Assembly: GCA_012033335.1 (NCBI GenBank)
Contig: JAAURB010000026.1
Span: 1 to 55,650 of the forward strand
Reading direction: 5' to 3'
Source of the DNA: Oscillatoriales cyanobacterium RM2_1_1
GTDB taxonomy: Bacteria; Cyanobacteriota; Cyanobacteriia; Cyanobacteriales; Microcoleaceae
Length of the DNA: 55,650 bases
Shown here: positions 8,957 to 17,337 of the stretch, piece by piece
Layout: each line of letters opens with the position of its first letter
How positions within the stretch are numbered: position 1 is the stretch's first letter
Position numbers and translations under genes: made by a program
Notes under the pieces: generated by a model
Told to the model about the DNA's origin: nothing
What the model saw: only the letters and a program-made list of their open reading frames with translations
The model's database searches: none

Positions 8957-10222
8957 ATGAGTCCAGAAACCTTAATGAAGTCTCCCGTGACTCCGGCTGA
9001 GTTGTCTAGCTTCAGCCCAGATGACTTTGATACCTATGTCATGCATACCTATGCCCGATTTCCCCTCGCCCTGGAAAGGGGAGAAGGCTGTCGGGTTTGG
9101 GATACGAACGGTCGAGACTATCTGGACTTTGTGGCCGGGATCGCCACCTGTACCCTGGGACATGCTCATCCAGCCTTGATTGAAGCGGTCACCCGTCAGA
9201 TCAAAGCTTTGCATCACGTTTCCAATCTCTACTACACCCCGCAACAGGGAGCATTAGCCAAATGGCTGGTCGAAAATTCCTGCGGGGACAAGGCATTTTT
9301 CTGTAACTCCGGGGCAGAAGCCAACGAAGGAGCGATCAAACTGGCTCGCAAGTACGCCCATGATCGGCGCGGCATTGAGCATCCTGTGATTCTGACGGCC
9401 CAGGCTAGTTTTCATGGTCGCACCCTGGCCACAGTAACAGCTACGGGACAACCCAAGTATCAACAGGGTTTTAGTCCTCTAGTTCCAGGTTTTGCCTATG
9501 TTCCCTACAATGACATTGCGGCTCTAGAAGCGGCTCTAGAGGAGCTGGATCAGGATCAACCTCAAGTGGCTGCCATCATGTTAGAAGCCCTTCAGGGAGA
9601 GGGTGGGGTTCGACCTGGGGCAGTAGACTATTTTCAACGGATTCGGCAGATCTGTGACCAGCGGCAAATTTTGCTGATTCTGGACGAAGTTCAGGTAGGC
9701 ATGGGTCGTAGCGGTAAGCTCTGGGGCTATGAAAACCTGGGGATTGAGCCGGACATTTTTACCTCAGCTAAGGGCCTGGGGGGAGGTATTCCGATTGGGG
9801 CCCTGCTGTGTAAGGCTTCCTGTGATGCCTTTGAACCCGGAAATCATGCCAGCACCTTTGGAGGAAATCCCTTTGCCTGCGCCGTGGCTCTGGCGGTTTG
9901 TCAGACGATTGAGGGGGAAGATTTGTTAGAGAACGTCCAACAGCGGGGAGAACAGTTGCGCCAGCAACTCAGAACCGTTGCTGAAAAATATCCAGGCTTA
10001 ATTGCCGAAGTCCGGGGCTGGGGCCTGATTAATGGATTGGTGCTCAGGCCAGAAATTGACCTGAGTGCCCCAGAAATTGTCAAAGTCGCCATGGCAGAAG
10101 GGTTACTCCTGGTTCCGGCGGGGCCAAAAGTGGTACGGTTTGTCCCCCCATTGATCGTTACCAGCCATGAGGTGGATCAGGCGGTGCGATCGCTGGAAGT
10201 CGCTCTAGAACGGCTCAGCTAA
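8957..10222 (+). CDS. argD: acetylornithine aminotransferase
   Basis: This PLP-dependent class III aminotransferase of about 421 residues converts N-acetylglutamate semialdehyde and glutamate to N-acetylornithine in arginine synthesis. Visible family motifs are FCNSGAEANEGAIKLARKYA, ILDEVQVGMGRSGKLW and the PLP-lysine segment TSAKGLGGGIPIG. I chose the ATG at 8957 over the GTG at 8951 because the AAGGAA at 8945-8950 is six bases from the ATG but touches the GTG. The gene is monocistronic, with a convergent PP2C gene 16 bases beyond its end. Confidence 0.93.
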   Translation: MSPETLMKSPVTPAELSSFSPDDFDTYVMHTYARFPLALERGEGCRVWDTNGRDYLDFVAGIATCTLGHAHPALIEAVTRQIKALHHVSNLYYTPQQGALAKWLVENSCGDKAFFCNSGAEANEGAIKLARKYAHDRRGIEHPVILTAQASFHGRTLATVTATGQPKYQQGFSPLVPGFAYVPYNDIAALEAALEELDQDQPQVAAIMLEALQGEGGVRPGAVDYFQRIRQICDQRQILLILDEVQVGMGRSGKLWGYENLGIEPDIFTSAKGLGGGIPIGALLCKASCDAFEPGNHASTFGGNPFACAVALAVCQTIEGEDLLENVQQRGEQLRQQLRTVAEKYPGLIAEVRGWGLINGLVLRPEIDLSAPEIVKVAMAEGLLLVPAGPKVVRFVPPLIVTSHEVDQAVRSLEVALERLS

Positions 10223-10238
10223 TTCCTCAGGCTGGATG

Positions 10239-11015
10239 TTAGAGTTTTAATGTTGCCAGAATCAGGGTCAAATCATCATCAGTTCGTTCAGTAACCCGGG
10301 GGGACTTTAGGAAACTGACGAGTTGTTCTGTGGCCTCTTCAACCTGTACCTGACGGACAAACTCAAACAGGGGAGCAAAAAACGGTGGGTGGGGAATTGA
10401 TTCTGGTAGCTTTAACGCCAGCAATTGCAATCCATCGGAAAAAATTGCCAGGTTAGCGGGGGGCTGCAACCAGGATCTGATCTGCAGAGTTTCCAGGGCA
10501 TCGGGGCAGGTGAGGAACGTGGTTTCATTCAGATGCTCTCCCCAGTCCGGAGTCGTCAATGCGGTAATCTCTCCCTGTTGATTGGCGATAATCACCGCCC
10601 CATCCCCGACTTGAGCGGCTCTAATTCCCATCGAAGTTGCCACGGCGAGAATCAGAGTAGTAGCCAGGGCTCTTGGTTCTACCTGTTGAGCTGCCGCTGC
10701 GGTGGCAATAGCTTGTTGGGCCGCTTTGATGGCCTCAATTAATCCTGTTTGCCAGATTTCATCCGATGCAGCCAGGGAAATTTCGGGCCAAGATTGAACC
10801 ATTGTTTCAACCGCCACCTTTACCGCCAGTTGAGCCCCGAGGTCAGACAATCGCGCGGAACCTGCCCCATCCGCCACGGCAACCACCAAACATTGTCCAT
10901 GACAGGGATGAGTAAAAACCTGATAACTATGGGCATCCTGACAGGGAAGATTGTGTTTTTCGTGGCTTTTTCCGATCACTGATGCGGCTACAACCTGCCA
11001 ATTTACTGGGGTCAC
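10239..11015 (-). CDS. PP2C-type protein phosphatase
   Basis: This 258-residue protein is a metal-dependent Ser/Thr protein phosphatase of the bacterial PP2C_2 type. The metal-ligand segments are CQDAHS (25-30) and VADGAGSAR (47-55), with QVGDGAVII in the middle and TDDDLTLILA near the end. The vWA protein encoded just upstream on the same strand (gap 106 bases) makes a TerY-like pair. In the described TerY-P triad a vWA protein, a PP2C phosphatase and a Ser/Thr kinase occur together; no kinase gene is visible here. Target phosphoproteins are unknown. Confidence 0.85.
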   Translation of the reverse strand: MTPVNWQVVAASVIGKSHEKHNLPCQDAHSYQVFTHPCHGQCLVVAVADGAGSARLSDLGAQLAVKVAVETMVQSWPEISLAASDEIWQTGLIEAIKAAQQAIATAAAAQQVEPRALATTLILAVATSMGIRAAQVGDGAVIIANQQGEITALTTPDWGEHLNETTFLTCPDALETLQIRSWLQPPANLAIFSDGLQLLALKLPESIPHPPFFAPLFEFVRQVQVEEATEQLVSFLKSPRVTERTDDDLTLILATLKL

Positions 11016-11121
11016 AAGCTTTTCTTACCTAATTCTTTTGATCTATCTTTTTGGGATTTATTTTTTGGGATCTATTTTCTTTCTCAGTATTCTGAGGGTA
11101 ATCATCTTAGTTCTGCATCCC

Positions 11122-11820
11122 TCAAACGGCTCCCCAACCCGGAGGTGGCAGGGCAACTTGCTCGTCTACTTTGGAATGGGAGATAGTTTGCATACTAGCG
11201 GAGAGCCAGATGAACATTTCCCGAAAATCCAAGCCCTTCAACTTCAAAGGGGTGCGCTCTACAATCATGCTGAGGCGCTCCATGTTTGCTCCCTCTACCC
11301 CAACGGCAAAGAAAGCCACTTGCTTGTTGGCTTCCTCGTGACGAATCCGCTGGGCGGCAGATTCGGCTATCCGTTCTGCTTCACCCTGGGGTTCGCCATC
11401 GGTGATCATAAATACCCAGGGGCGATAGTAAACGATGCCATTGTTGCGGTATTCAGCTTTGCGGGCTGCCACCAGATCGAGGGCTTGATTGATCGCCGTG
11501 CCCATGTAGGTCTGGCCTTGGGCCACTAGAAGCGGAGGTTCAAACTGATCCGCCGTCACAAAATCCTGAAGAATTTTCACCTGGTTGTCAAAGGAGATAA
11601 TGGCCACTTCAACTCGTTTTCGGGCCAATTCATCGCGGCTCAAGTCCTGTTGAAATGTATTTAAACCTGCATTCAGGGCATCAATTGCCACCCCTTGCAT
11701 CGACGCAGAAGTGTCCAATAACAATACACAGGGACAGCGAGGTTCCGGGTTCTCAGCAAATTCAACAGCGTCCTCTAGTCTCATAGATTCGGAAATAACC
11801 GTGCTCCTACCAGGATACAT
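11122..11820 (-). CDS. von Willebrand factor A domain protein, TerY-like
   Basis: This protein of up to 232 residues consists of one vWA domain with a complete MIDAS motif DTSAS (36-40) and a later MITDGEPQG segment. It resembles TerY, a cytoplasmic metal-ion-binding vWA protein found with phosphatases and kinases. The start is uncertain: ATG 11820 gives the full length, whereas ATG 11784 (MRLEDAVEF) is closer to the usual TerY start, and neither has a clear ribosome binding site. The PP2C gene follows on the same strand. Confidence 0.85.
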   Translation of the reverse strand: MYPGRSTVISESMRLEDAVEFAENPEPRCPCVLLLDTSASMQGVAIDALNAGLNTFQQDLSRDELARKRVEVAIISFDNQVKILQDFVTADQFEPPLLVAQGQTYMGTAINQALDLVAARKAEYRNNGIVYYRPWVFMITDGEPQGEAERIAESAAQRIRHEEANKQVAFFAVGVEGANMERLSMIVERTPLKLKGLDFREMFIWLSASMQTISHSKVDEQVALPPPGWGAV

Positions 11821-11897
11821 CGGGGAGACATCGAATGACTGGTAAAACGGGTATGCTTGAACATAGCAGCAGTGACTATTATCTTCGAGGTTGACCC

Positions 11898-12566
11898 ATG
11901 GCAGACGGTGAACAGGGAAAAGGTGTGCGAACAGAAGTTATTATTGCTCTGATTGGTTTGTTCAGTGCCCTAGGGGTGGCGGCAGTGCAAAACTGGGATA
12001 AGATTTTCTCATCCTCACCGGCTTCATCCGAATCCACAGCTCCCCCAACTCCACCGGCCAATTCTCCATTAGACAATGCTTCATCGGCTGATGCTCCGCT
12101 GGCCAATTCTCCATCGGAGAATCCCGCGCCGGATCCCTCCTCTCCTTCGACTCCAATCACTTCGCCCCCAACCCCAGGGCCAACTCCAGTGGAACCGGTT
12201 ACTCCTGAACCCAGCCCACCTGAACCAGGCTTTAATGAAAGTTCGGTGGGTCAATGGTCAAGTGAGGGGGACATTCAGGCAACCCATCGGATTGATTTGG
12301 AAATTACCGAGATCAATCAAGGTAGGATTTCAGGGGTAGTAACCTCATCAAACTATAACAGTGGCAGCCGCTCTGGAGTCCTGAGCATTCTGGGAGATGT
12401 TGACCAGAAGGTTGCGGATCTGGAGATCTTTGATCAGCGGGCTTTGGAATTGGGAGAAGCAGAGATCACTCTAGAAGATGAAACATTGGTGTGGCGATTA
12501 AAGCGACTTCAAGGCACCAGTGATGTACTCCCCGCCCTTGCCTATCTCTACAAAGTCAACAATTGA
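11898..12566 (+). CDS. single-pass membrane protein with proline-rich linker
   Basis: I do not recognise this 222-residue protein. A short N-terminus is followed by one membrane segment at about 13-31 (EVIIALIGLFSALGVAAVQ), then a Pro/Ser/Thr-rich linker (40-110) containing imperfect PxANSPxxN repeats, then a C-terminal domain of about 110 residues predicted to be beta-rich (VGQWSSEGDIQATHRIDLEI onward). No signal-peptidase site is evident, so it is probably anchored with the domain on one face of the membrane. It is divergent from the vWA gene, 77 bases away, and may share regulation with the vWA/PP2C pair. Confidence 0.7.
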   Translation: MADGEQGKGVRTEVIIALIGLFSALGVAAVQNWDKIFSSSPASSESTAPPTPPANSPLDNASSADAPLANSPSENPAPDPSSPSTPITSPPTPGPTPVEPVTPEPSPPEPGFNESSVGQWSSEGDIQATHRIDLEITEINQGRISGVVTSSNYNSGSRSGVLSILGDVDQKVADLEIFDQRALELGEAEITLEDETLVWRLKRLQGTSDVLPALAYLYKVNN

Positions 12567-12925
12567 TCTCCCAGGCAGATAATCTCCCAGGTAGGCTACG
12601 GTTTCTGTTTCAGAGCGCCCTTGAAACACTTATCGGCAACGCAGACGAGCTAAACCTATCGCGAAAATATAGCAGTTTTGAAGGACACAGGCTATCGGAT
12701 TACAACTCCAATTTTCAAATACCCTCTCAGGTCAGCTTTCAGGTCGGCTTCTAGCTTCGTAAACGAAAGCGGCTAGAAAATTCCGGGTCAACCCGAATAA
12801 ATTCAACTTCTCAACCTGAAATAGTCGTTCCAATTTTTGGTAACGTAGCTATTAGAAGACTTTTTTATGTCTGTTTGGCGACTTGCCCCGTATTTTTACT
12901 TAATCAGTTTTTTGGAGAACTAAAG
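12567..12925 (+). other. intergenic region upstream of psbZ with two adjacent hairpins
   Basis: This 359-base gap holds two strong hairpins. At 12749-12778 TTCTAGC pairs with GCTAGAA, enclosing GCTTCG paired with CGAAAGC. At 12781-12797 TTCCGGGT pairs imperfectly with ACCCGAA. They could end the upstream transcript or belong to the psbZ leader. I see no credible gene; the short frame beginning TTG at 12563 has no coding support. Confidence 0.55.
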
Positions 12926-13117
12926 ATGTCAACAATTCTGTTTCAAATTGTTTTAGCGGCCCTGGTTATTCTTTCCTTCATCATGATTGTCGGGGTTCCA
13001 GTTGCCTATGCGTCCCCCCAGAACTGGAATCAATCCAAGTCTTTGATCTATATTGGCTCTGGACTGTGGGTGATTTTAGTGGTCGCCGTTGGAGTCCTGA
13101 ATTTTCTGGTGGTTTAG
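12926..13117 (+). CDS. psbZ: photosystem II protein PsbZ (Ycf9)
   Basis: This 63-residue thylakoid membrane protein matches PsbZ, a two-helix subunit of the photosystem II core. It reads [20 protein letters not shown], then a short loop with [13 protein letters not shown], then a second helix ending [14 protein letters not shown] placed the start at ATG 12926, preceded by a GGAG at 12914-12917; a longer reading from 12875 would add residues not seen in the family. ribH follows about 50 bases downstream, an arrangement seen in other cyanobacteria. Confidence 0.95.
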   Translation: MSTILFQIVLAALVILSFIMIVGVPVAYASPQNWNQSKSLIYIGSGLWVILVVAVGVLNFLVV

Positions 13118-13166
13118 GATAGGGTTAGATTACTTAATTTGAGCCTTAGGGGGAAATTATCAAAGC

Positions 13167-13859
13167 ATGGCCGTTTTTGAGGGAACTTTTACCCAGACTG
13201 AATCGTTAAGATTCGCGATCGCCATTGGTCGCTTCAATGATCTGATCACCACCAAGCTTCTAGAAGGATGTCAGGATTGCCTCAAGCGCCATGGGATCAA
13301 TCCCGATCCCCAGGGACATCAGGTGGATTATGTTTGGGTTCCAGGCAGCTTTGAGGTTCCTTTAGTGGCTCATCAATTGGCCTTGACTCGTCGTTATGAT
13401 GCGATCATTTGCCTGGGAGCGGTGATTCGAGGTCAAACTCCCCATTTTGACTATGTGGCTTCTGAGGTCGCTAAAGGGATTGCTGCCACTGCCTTTCAAA
13501 CTGGGGTTCCAGTGGTTTTTGGGATCCTGACCACCGATACTATGCAGCAAGCCTTAGAGCGATCAGGAATTAAGAGCAATAAAGGCTGGGAATACGCTCT
13601 GAATGCCATGGAAATGGCCAGCCTGATGCGCCAGATTCGTGGCCCAGAAGCAAATCTATCTTTATCCTCAGAGGCTTACACCGCAAGGGTGACCATGCCT
13701 CCAGCTCTAACGTCTGGGGCCAATTCAGGTAGCAATTTGTCAGCAGATTTCCCTGCTTCTGCCTCCATTAATTCCTCAATCAATGCTTCAACCAATCGCT
13801 CTCTTCCAGAGGAATTTCCAGGAGAGTTTCAGGAGGATGGGGAGCTGGATTTGATCTAG
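13167..13859 (+). CDS. ribH: 6,7-dimethyl-8-ribityllumazine synthase with C-terminal extension
   Basis: The first 160 residues form lumazine synthase, which condenses 3,4-dihydroxy-2-butanone 4-phosphate with 5-amino-6-ribitylaminouracil in riboflavin synthesis. Visible motifs are [37 protein letters not shown] with the catalytic histidine, and [19 protein letters not shown]. The total of 230 residues is well above the usual 155-165. The last 65 residues are low-complexity Ser/Asn/Ala sequence ending in an acidic [11 protein letters not shown], with no recognisable domain. It follows psbZ and may be co-transcribed. Confidence 0.93.
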   Translation: MAVFEGTFTQTESLRFAIAIGRFNDLITTKLLEGCQDCLKRHGINPDPQGHQVDYVWVPGSFEVPLVAHQLALTRRYDAIICLGAVIRGQTPHFDYVASEVAKGIAATAFQTGVPVVFGILTTDTMQQALERSGIKSNKGWEYALNAMEMASLMRQIRGPEANLSLSSEAYTARVTMPPALTSGANSGSNLSADFPASASINSSINASTNRSLPEEFPGEFQEDGELDLI

Positions 13860-13974
13860 ATTGGGTCTAGATCAGATTTAAACCTGATCGAAAGCCTTTT
13901 TCCGGAAGGAGACCAAATCTACTGATCTAAATCTGTTAATCTAAAGAGCTGAAGGCAATTGGCTTGATCCTCCT

Positions 13975-15384
13975 ATGACCACCATCAGTTCGGTTTGGCA
14001 ACAGTTCACCCTGGCTCATCTTGTCCCTGCCCGTTGGCGGGCCGGAAGTTTGCTGTATCACTGCAGTGGCAGCCTCCGCAACTGGCGACAGGGCAGTTGG
14101 CTGATGCAATGGGCTGAACCCTTGGGGTTGTTGCTGATGTGTATTCTGTTTGGGCTAGGGCCTTTCGTGGGAACGGCCCTGATTGGGGTGATGTTACTGG
14201 CTTGTGCTGGCTTTTGGGGATTGATTACCCTGTGTGATGATCCCTCGGCAACGGCGTTTACTCCGATTCATCTTCTGGTGTTGCTGTATTGGGGAGTGGC
14301 AACCGTTGCAACGGCTTTTTCCCCGGTCAAGGAGGCCGCATTAACGGGGTTGATCAAGCTCACCCTCTATCTGTTGTTGTTTGTGTTCATGGCCCGAATT
14401 TTGCGATCGCCCCGGTTGCGTTCCTGGTTCATCACTTTTTATCTGCATGTCGTGCTGGTGGTCAGCGTCTATGGCCTGCGGCAATGGTTTTTTGGGGTCG
14501 ATGCCTTGGCCACTTGGGTCGATCCAACCTCAGCCCAGTCCGATTTGACCCGAGTTTATAGCTATTTGGGCAATCCTAACCTGTTGGCGGGGTATCTTTT
14601 ACCAGCGATCGCCTTCAGTCTGGGGGCCGTATTTGCCTGGCAGGGCTGGCTGCCAAAAGCCTTGGCGGTGACAATGGTTTTAGTGAATTCAGCTTGTCTG
14701 GTGCTGACTTTTAGCCGGGGAGGTTGGTTGGGTTTTATCGGGTTGAGCTTTAGCTTTGGGATTTTACTGCTGTATTGGATGAGTCGCTACTTTTCGCCGT
14801 TCTGGCAGAGATGGGCCTTGCCTGTGGGGGTGGGTGGACTGGCGGCAGCTATGGTAGTGGCAATTTTGATTCTGCCGCCGCTGCGGGATCGGGCCGCTAG
14901 TATGTTTGCGGGCCGGAGTGACAGCAGTAACAACTTTCGGATTAATGTCTGGACTGCGGTGTTGAAGATGATTCGCGATCGCCCCATTCTGGGGATTGGC
15001 CCTGGGAACAATGCCTTCAATAAAGTTTATCCCCTCTATATGCAACCTCGCTTCAGCGCCCTGAGTGCCTATTCAGTTGTTTTGGAAATCTTGGTGGAGA
15101 CAGGGATTATTGGGTTGACGACCTTTCTCTGGTTACTGACGGTGACCTTTAATCAAGCCGTCATTGGCTTGCGACATCTGCGCGCTACGAACAATCCCCA
15201 GGGATTTTGGCTGATTGCCGCCACCGTTAGCCTGGTGGGTATGTTGACTCATGGTTTGGTGGATACGGTTTGGTATCGACCCCAGGTGAATACCCTCTGG
15301 TGGCTGATGATGGCAATGATTGCTAGCTTTTACCAGAGACCTGAGGATCAAGGGCTGGGGACGTTGATGGAGTTAGATCGCTAG
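13975..15384 (+). CDS. ictB: IctB family membrane protein (O-antigen ligase-like)
   Basis: This 469-residue integral membrane protein with about ten helices matches cyanobacterial IctB. Family features include the N-terminal SLLYHCSGSLRNWRQGSWLMQWAEPLG and the Wzy_C-type periplasmic segment with GNPNLLAGYLLP, FSRGGWLG and GIGPGNNAFNKVYPLYM. IctB was first named as a putative inorganic-carbon transporter, but its sequence belongs to the O-antigen ligase superfamily, so the biochemical role is unsettled. The start ATG at 13975 fits the family N-terminus. It appears monocistronic. Confidence 0.9.
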   Translation: MTTISSVWQQFTLAHLVPARWRAGSLLYHCSGSLRNWRQGSWLMQWAEPLGLLLMCILFGLGPFVGTALIGVMLLACAGFWGLITLCDDPSATAFTPIHLLVLLYWGVATVATAFSPVKEAALTGLIKLTLYLLLFVFMARILRSPRLRSWFITFYLHVVLVVSVYGLRQWFFGVDALATWVDPTSAQSDLTRVYSYLGNPNLLAGYLLPAIAFSLGAVFAWQGWLPKALAVTMVLVNSACLVLTFSRGGWLGFIGLSFSFGILLLYWMSRYFSPFWQRWALPVGVGGLAAAMVVAILILPPLRDRAASMFAGRSDSSNNFRINVWTAVLKMIRDRPILGIGPGNNAFNKVYPLYMQPRFSALSAYSVVLEILVETGIIGLTTFLWLLTVTFNQAVIGLRHLRATNNPQGFWLIAATVSLVGMLTHGLVDTVWYRPQVNTLWWLMMAMIASFYQRPEDQGLGTLMELDR

Positions 15385-15502
15385 CCCACAACAAATTCCT
15401 TCTTGACCTCAATTACCAACGAAAATGGTCGGTCATGTATGACCTGCTCCTAGTCTGGAAAACCATCGGAGTTGTGCTGAATAAACGCGGTGCTTGCTGA
15501 GT

Positions 15503-16648
15503 TCAAGGGTTCGTCTCGTCGTTCGCAACCATCATTGCGAAGACGAGACGAACGATAAACGGACGTTTTACAACAACTGCAGGATAGGATTTACCGCGAA
15601 TTTCAACGTCTAAGGGTTGACCGATTTTGGCAAACTCTATAGGGACATAGGCGAGGGCGATCGCCTTTCCCAGGGTTTGGGAGAGGGTGCCGCTAGTCAC
15701 CTCTCCAATAATCTCTCCCTGATTTTGCACCGGATAGCCATGGCGAGCAATATGTCGCCCCTGCATTTCTAAACCCACCAATCGCCGCGAGACTCCGGTA
15801 GCCTGTTGTTGTTCTAAAATCGGGCGACCGATAAACTCTGTCTTACTCTCCAGATGAACGATCCAACGGAGCCCTGCCTCATAGGGAGTGATGGTGGCAT
15901 CAATGTCCTGACCATAGAGAGCCATAGCTGCCTCCAGGCGCAGAGTGTCTCTGGCCCCTAGGCCACAGGGAACTACTCCAATATCCAGGAGTTTCTGCCA
16001 GAGCTCCAGCCCAGTTTCAGGGTTGACCATGATTTCAAAGCCATCTTCCCCGGTATAGCCCGTGCGAGCGATGAATCCAGGCTGTCCCAAGATCTTGGTT
16101 TCCAGGTGTTCAAATGCCTTGAGGGAATGCAGGGGATCAGCAACCAGGGGTTGCAATTTAGGTTCAGATTCTGGCCCCTGAATTGCCAGCAAAATCATCG
16201 ATTGAGTCAAGTCCTCTAGCTCCACTCCACTCCCTTGAAGTTGGGACAGAATCCAGGCTTTATCCTGGGTGCAGGTGGCAGCATTGACGATTAGGGTTCC
16301 CCGTTGCTGATTGATGGTTCTGTCAATTCCTTGATAATAAAAAATAATGTCATCAAGAATTCCTCCCTGGGGATTGAGCAACACCGTATATTGAGCTTGA
16401 CCGGGTTGCAAACGGCTCAGGTCGGAGGGCACCAGGGGTTGAAGTTGATCCACTAGATTTTCTCCCCTCAGGACAAACTTGCCCATGTGGGAGATATCAA
16501 ACATCCCGACAGCCAACCGTACCGCTTCATGTTCCTTGGCAATGCTGGAATACTGCATGGCCATTTCCCAACCTGAAAACGCAACGATCCGAGGGTTAAG
16601 TTCCTCGATGAGAGGATATAGAGGTGTTCGAAAAAGAGGAGTCTCCAT
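15503..16648 (-). CDS. gcvT: glycine cleavage system T protein (aminomethyltransferase)
   Basis: This 381-residue tetrahydrofolate-dependent aminomethyltransferase is the T protein of the glycine cleavage complex, important in photorespiration. It starts METPLFRTPLYPLIEEL and shows the family segments VGMFDISHMGKF, GLGARDTLRLEAAMALYGQD and GEVTSGTLSQTLGKAIALAYV. The family normally ends shortly after VVKRPF; here the last 15 or so residues (VRLVFAMMVANDETNP) are encoded by a perfect palindrome (15509-15553), so the C-terminus appears remodelled by that element. I see no glycine riboswitch upstream. Confidence 0.93.
   Translation of the reverse strand: METPLFRTPLYPLIEELNPRIVAFSGWEMAMQYSSIAKEHEAVRLAVGMFDISHMGKFVLRGENLVDQLQPLVPSDLSRLQPGQAQYTVLLNPQGGILDDIIFYYQGIDRTINQQRGTLIVNAATCTQDKAWILSQLQGSGVELEDLTQSMILLAIQGPESEPKLQPLVADPLHSLKAFEHLETKILGQPGFIARTGYTGEDGFEIMVNPETGLELWQKLLDIGVVPCGLGARDTLRLEAAMALYGQDIDATITPYEAGLRWIVHLESKTEFIGRPILEQQQATGVSRRLVGLEMQGRHIARHGYPVQNQGEIIGEVTSGTLSQTLGKAIALAYVPIEFAKIGQPLDVEIRGKSYPAVVVKRPFIVRLVFAMMVANDETNP
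15509..15553. repeat. long palindrome overlapping the gcvT 3' end
   Basis: GTTCGTCTCGTC (15509-15520) pairs with GACGAGACGAAC (15542-15553), and inside it TTCGCAA (15522-15528) pairs with TTGCGAA (15535-15541) around a six-base loop, with one unpaired base at 15521. The 19-bp stem could act as a terminator or transcript-end stabiliser for gcvT. No T-run follows on the gcvT strand. Confidence 0.8.
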
Positions 16649-16951
16649 CTGGCTTCCTGAAGATTGCCAAAAAAGTGAGAATTACAAGAATTCGAGTAAT
16701 GAGCTAAAAAGCCTGACTTCAAACATTCCGATTAACATCCGACTAACATAGCGTTTCTACTGCTGGAGTAGGGAGTTGGTAAAGGTACGCCAAACTCTCA
16801 AATCCCTACCTCACACAATTGAAAATCGCTATGGTGAAAATCGCTATGGAATACAAATTTTAATTCTGATTCTGATACATGATAGTCATCACTCAGACCG
16901 ATGAATTTTCAAGGTTCCATGGCCTGAGTCCTGCCATCTGAGTTCAGATCC
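16649..16951. other. intergenic region, gcvT to psb34
   Basis: This gap of about 300 bases contains R2 repeat copy a (16748-16833) and the presumed gcvT leader next to 16648. Its right part (16850-16950) is AT-rich with nothing I can assign. No open reading frame is credible. Confidence 0.5.
16748..16833 (+). repeat. R2 dispersed repeat, copy a
   Basis: This copy starts ATAGCGTTTCTACTGCTGGA and ends TTGAAAATCGCTATGG; the ends form a short imperfect terminal inverted repeat. The last 14 bases, GAAAATCGCTATGG, are repeated once more immediately downstream (16836-16849). The family has at least seven full or partial copies in the window. Confidence 0.75.
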
Positions 16952-17125
16952 TTAACCTGAAACGCCAATGGCTACTGCAATCAGCCCAACAATCAAAACA
17001 GCTCCGACAATGCCGAGGATGATAAAGTTCCGTTTCTGCTTCTGGGTAGGAGGTTCGGCTTCATAAACCTTAGGTTCCTGAGCAAAGTTATTTAAGCGTC
17101 CACCATCTTCCACGGTATAAGGCAT
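16952..17125 (-). CDS. psb34: photosystem II assembly protein Psb34
   Basis: This 57-residue protein begins MPYTVEDGGRLNNFAQEPKV and ends with one membrane helix (NFIILGIVGAVLIVGLIAVAI). The N-terminal motif GGRLNNFAxEP followed by a single helix matches Psb34, a small hlip-like accessory protein that binds photosystem II assembly intermediates containing CP47. The ATG at 17123-17125 has an AGGAAA about nine bases upstream. It is shorter than most gene-finder cutoffs, so it is easily missed. It stands alone between gcvT and cbiB. Confidence 0.85.
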   Translation of the reverse strand: MPYTVEDGGRLNNFAQEPKVYEAEPPTQKQKRNFIILGIVGAVLIVGLIAVAIGVSG

Positions 17126-17267
17126 AGTAAATTTTCCTGTTGTTAAAAGTTATTAGGCTAGCTTAACAAACATTCGCCAACTTTAAGCAGAAACCTGAAG
17201 CAGAAAGCTAAACAGAAAACAGTTAAGTAGCTTGACGCAACTAATCAGAAGATTGGATGTGGGGATG

Positions 17268-17337
17268 AAGGGGGTCTGGGGCATCGCAGACCCCCTTCCA
17301 TTTAACAATTACAACTTAACAATTACAACCACCTACT
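17268..17337 (-). repeat. R1 dispersed repeat, copy c
   Basis: Read on the minus strand this copy begins GTAGGTGGTTGTAATTG and ends in a perfect 11-bp hairpin: AAGGGGGTCTG (17268-17278) pairs with CAGACCCCCTT (17287-17297). It also contains a tandem duplication of TTAACAATTACAAC. Its outer end overlaps the last codons of cbiB and supplies the TAA stop. Confidence 0.85.

Noticed and set aside
10951-11529. 192-codon plus-strand frame
   Set aside because: It runs antisense to the vWA gene and the PP2C start, has no ribosome binding site and no recognisable domain.
12563-12754. TTG-initiated frame overlapping the previous stop
   Set aside because: Weak start, no motif, and it runs into the hairpins upstream of psbZ.
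16649-16750. Glycine riboswitch upstream of gcvT
   Set aside because: No paired-aptamer motifs are visible in the leader.
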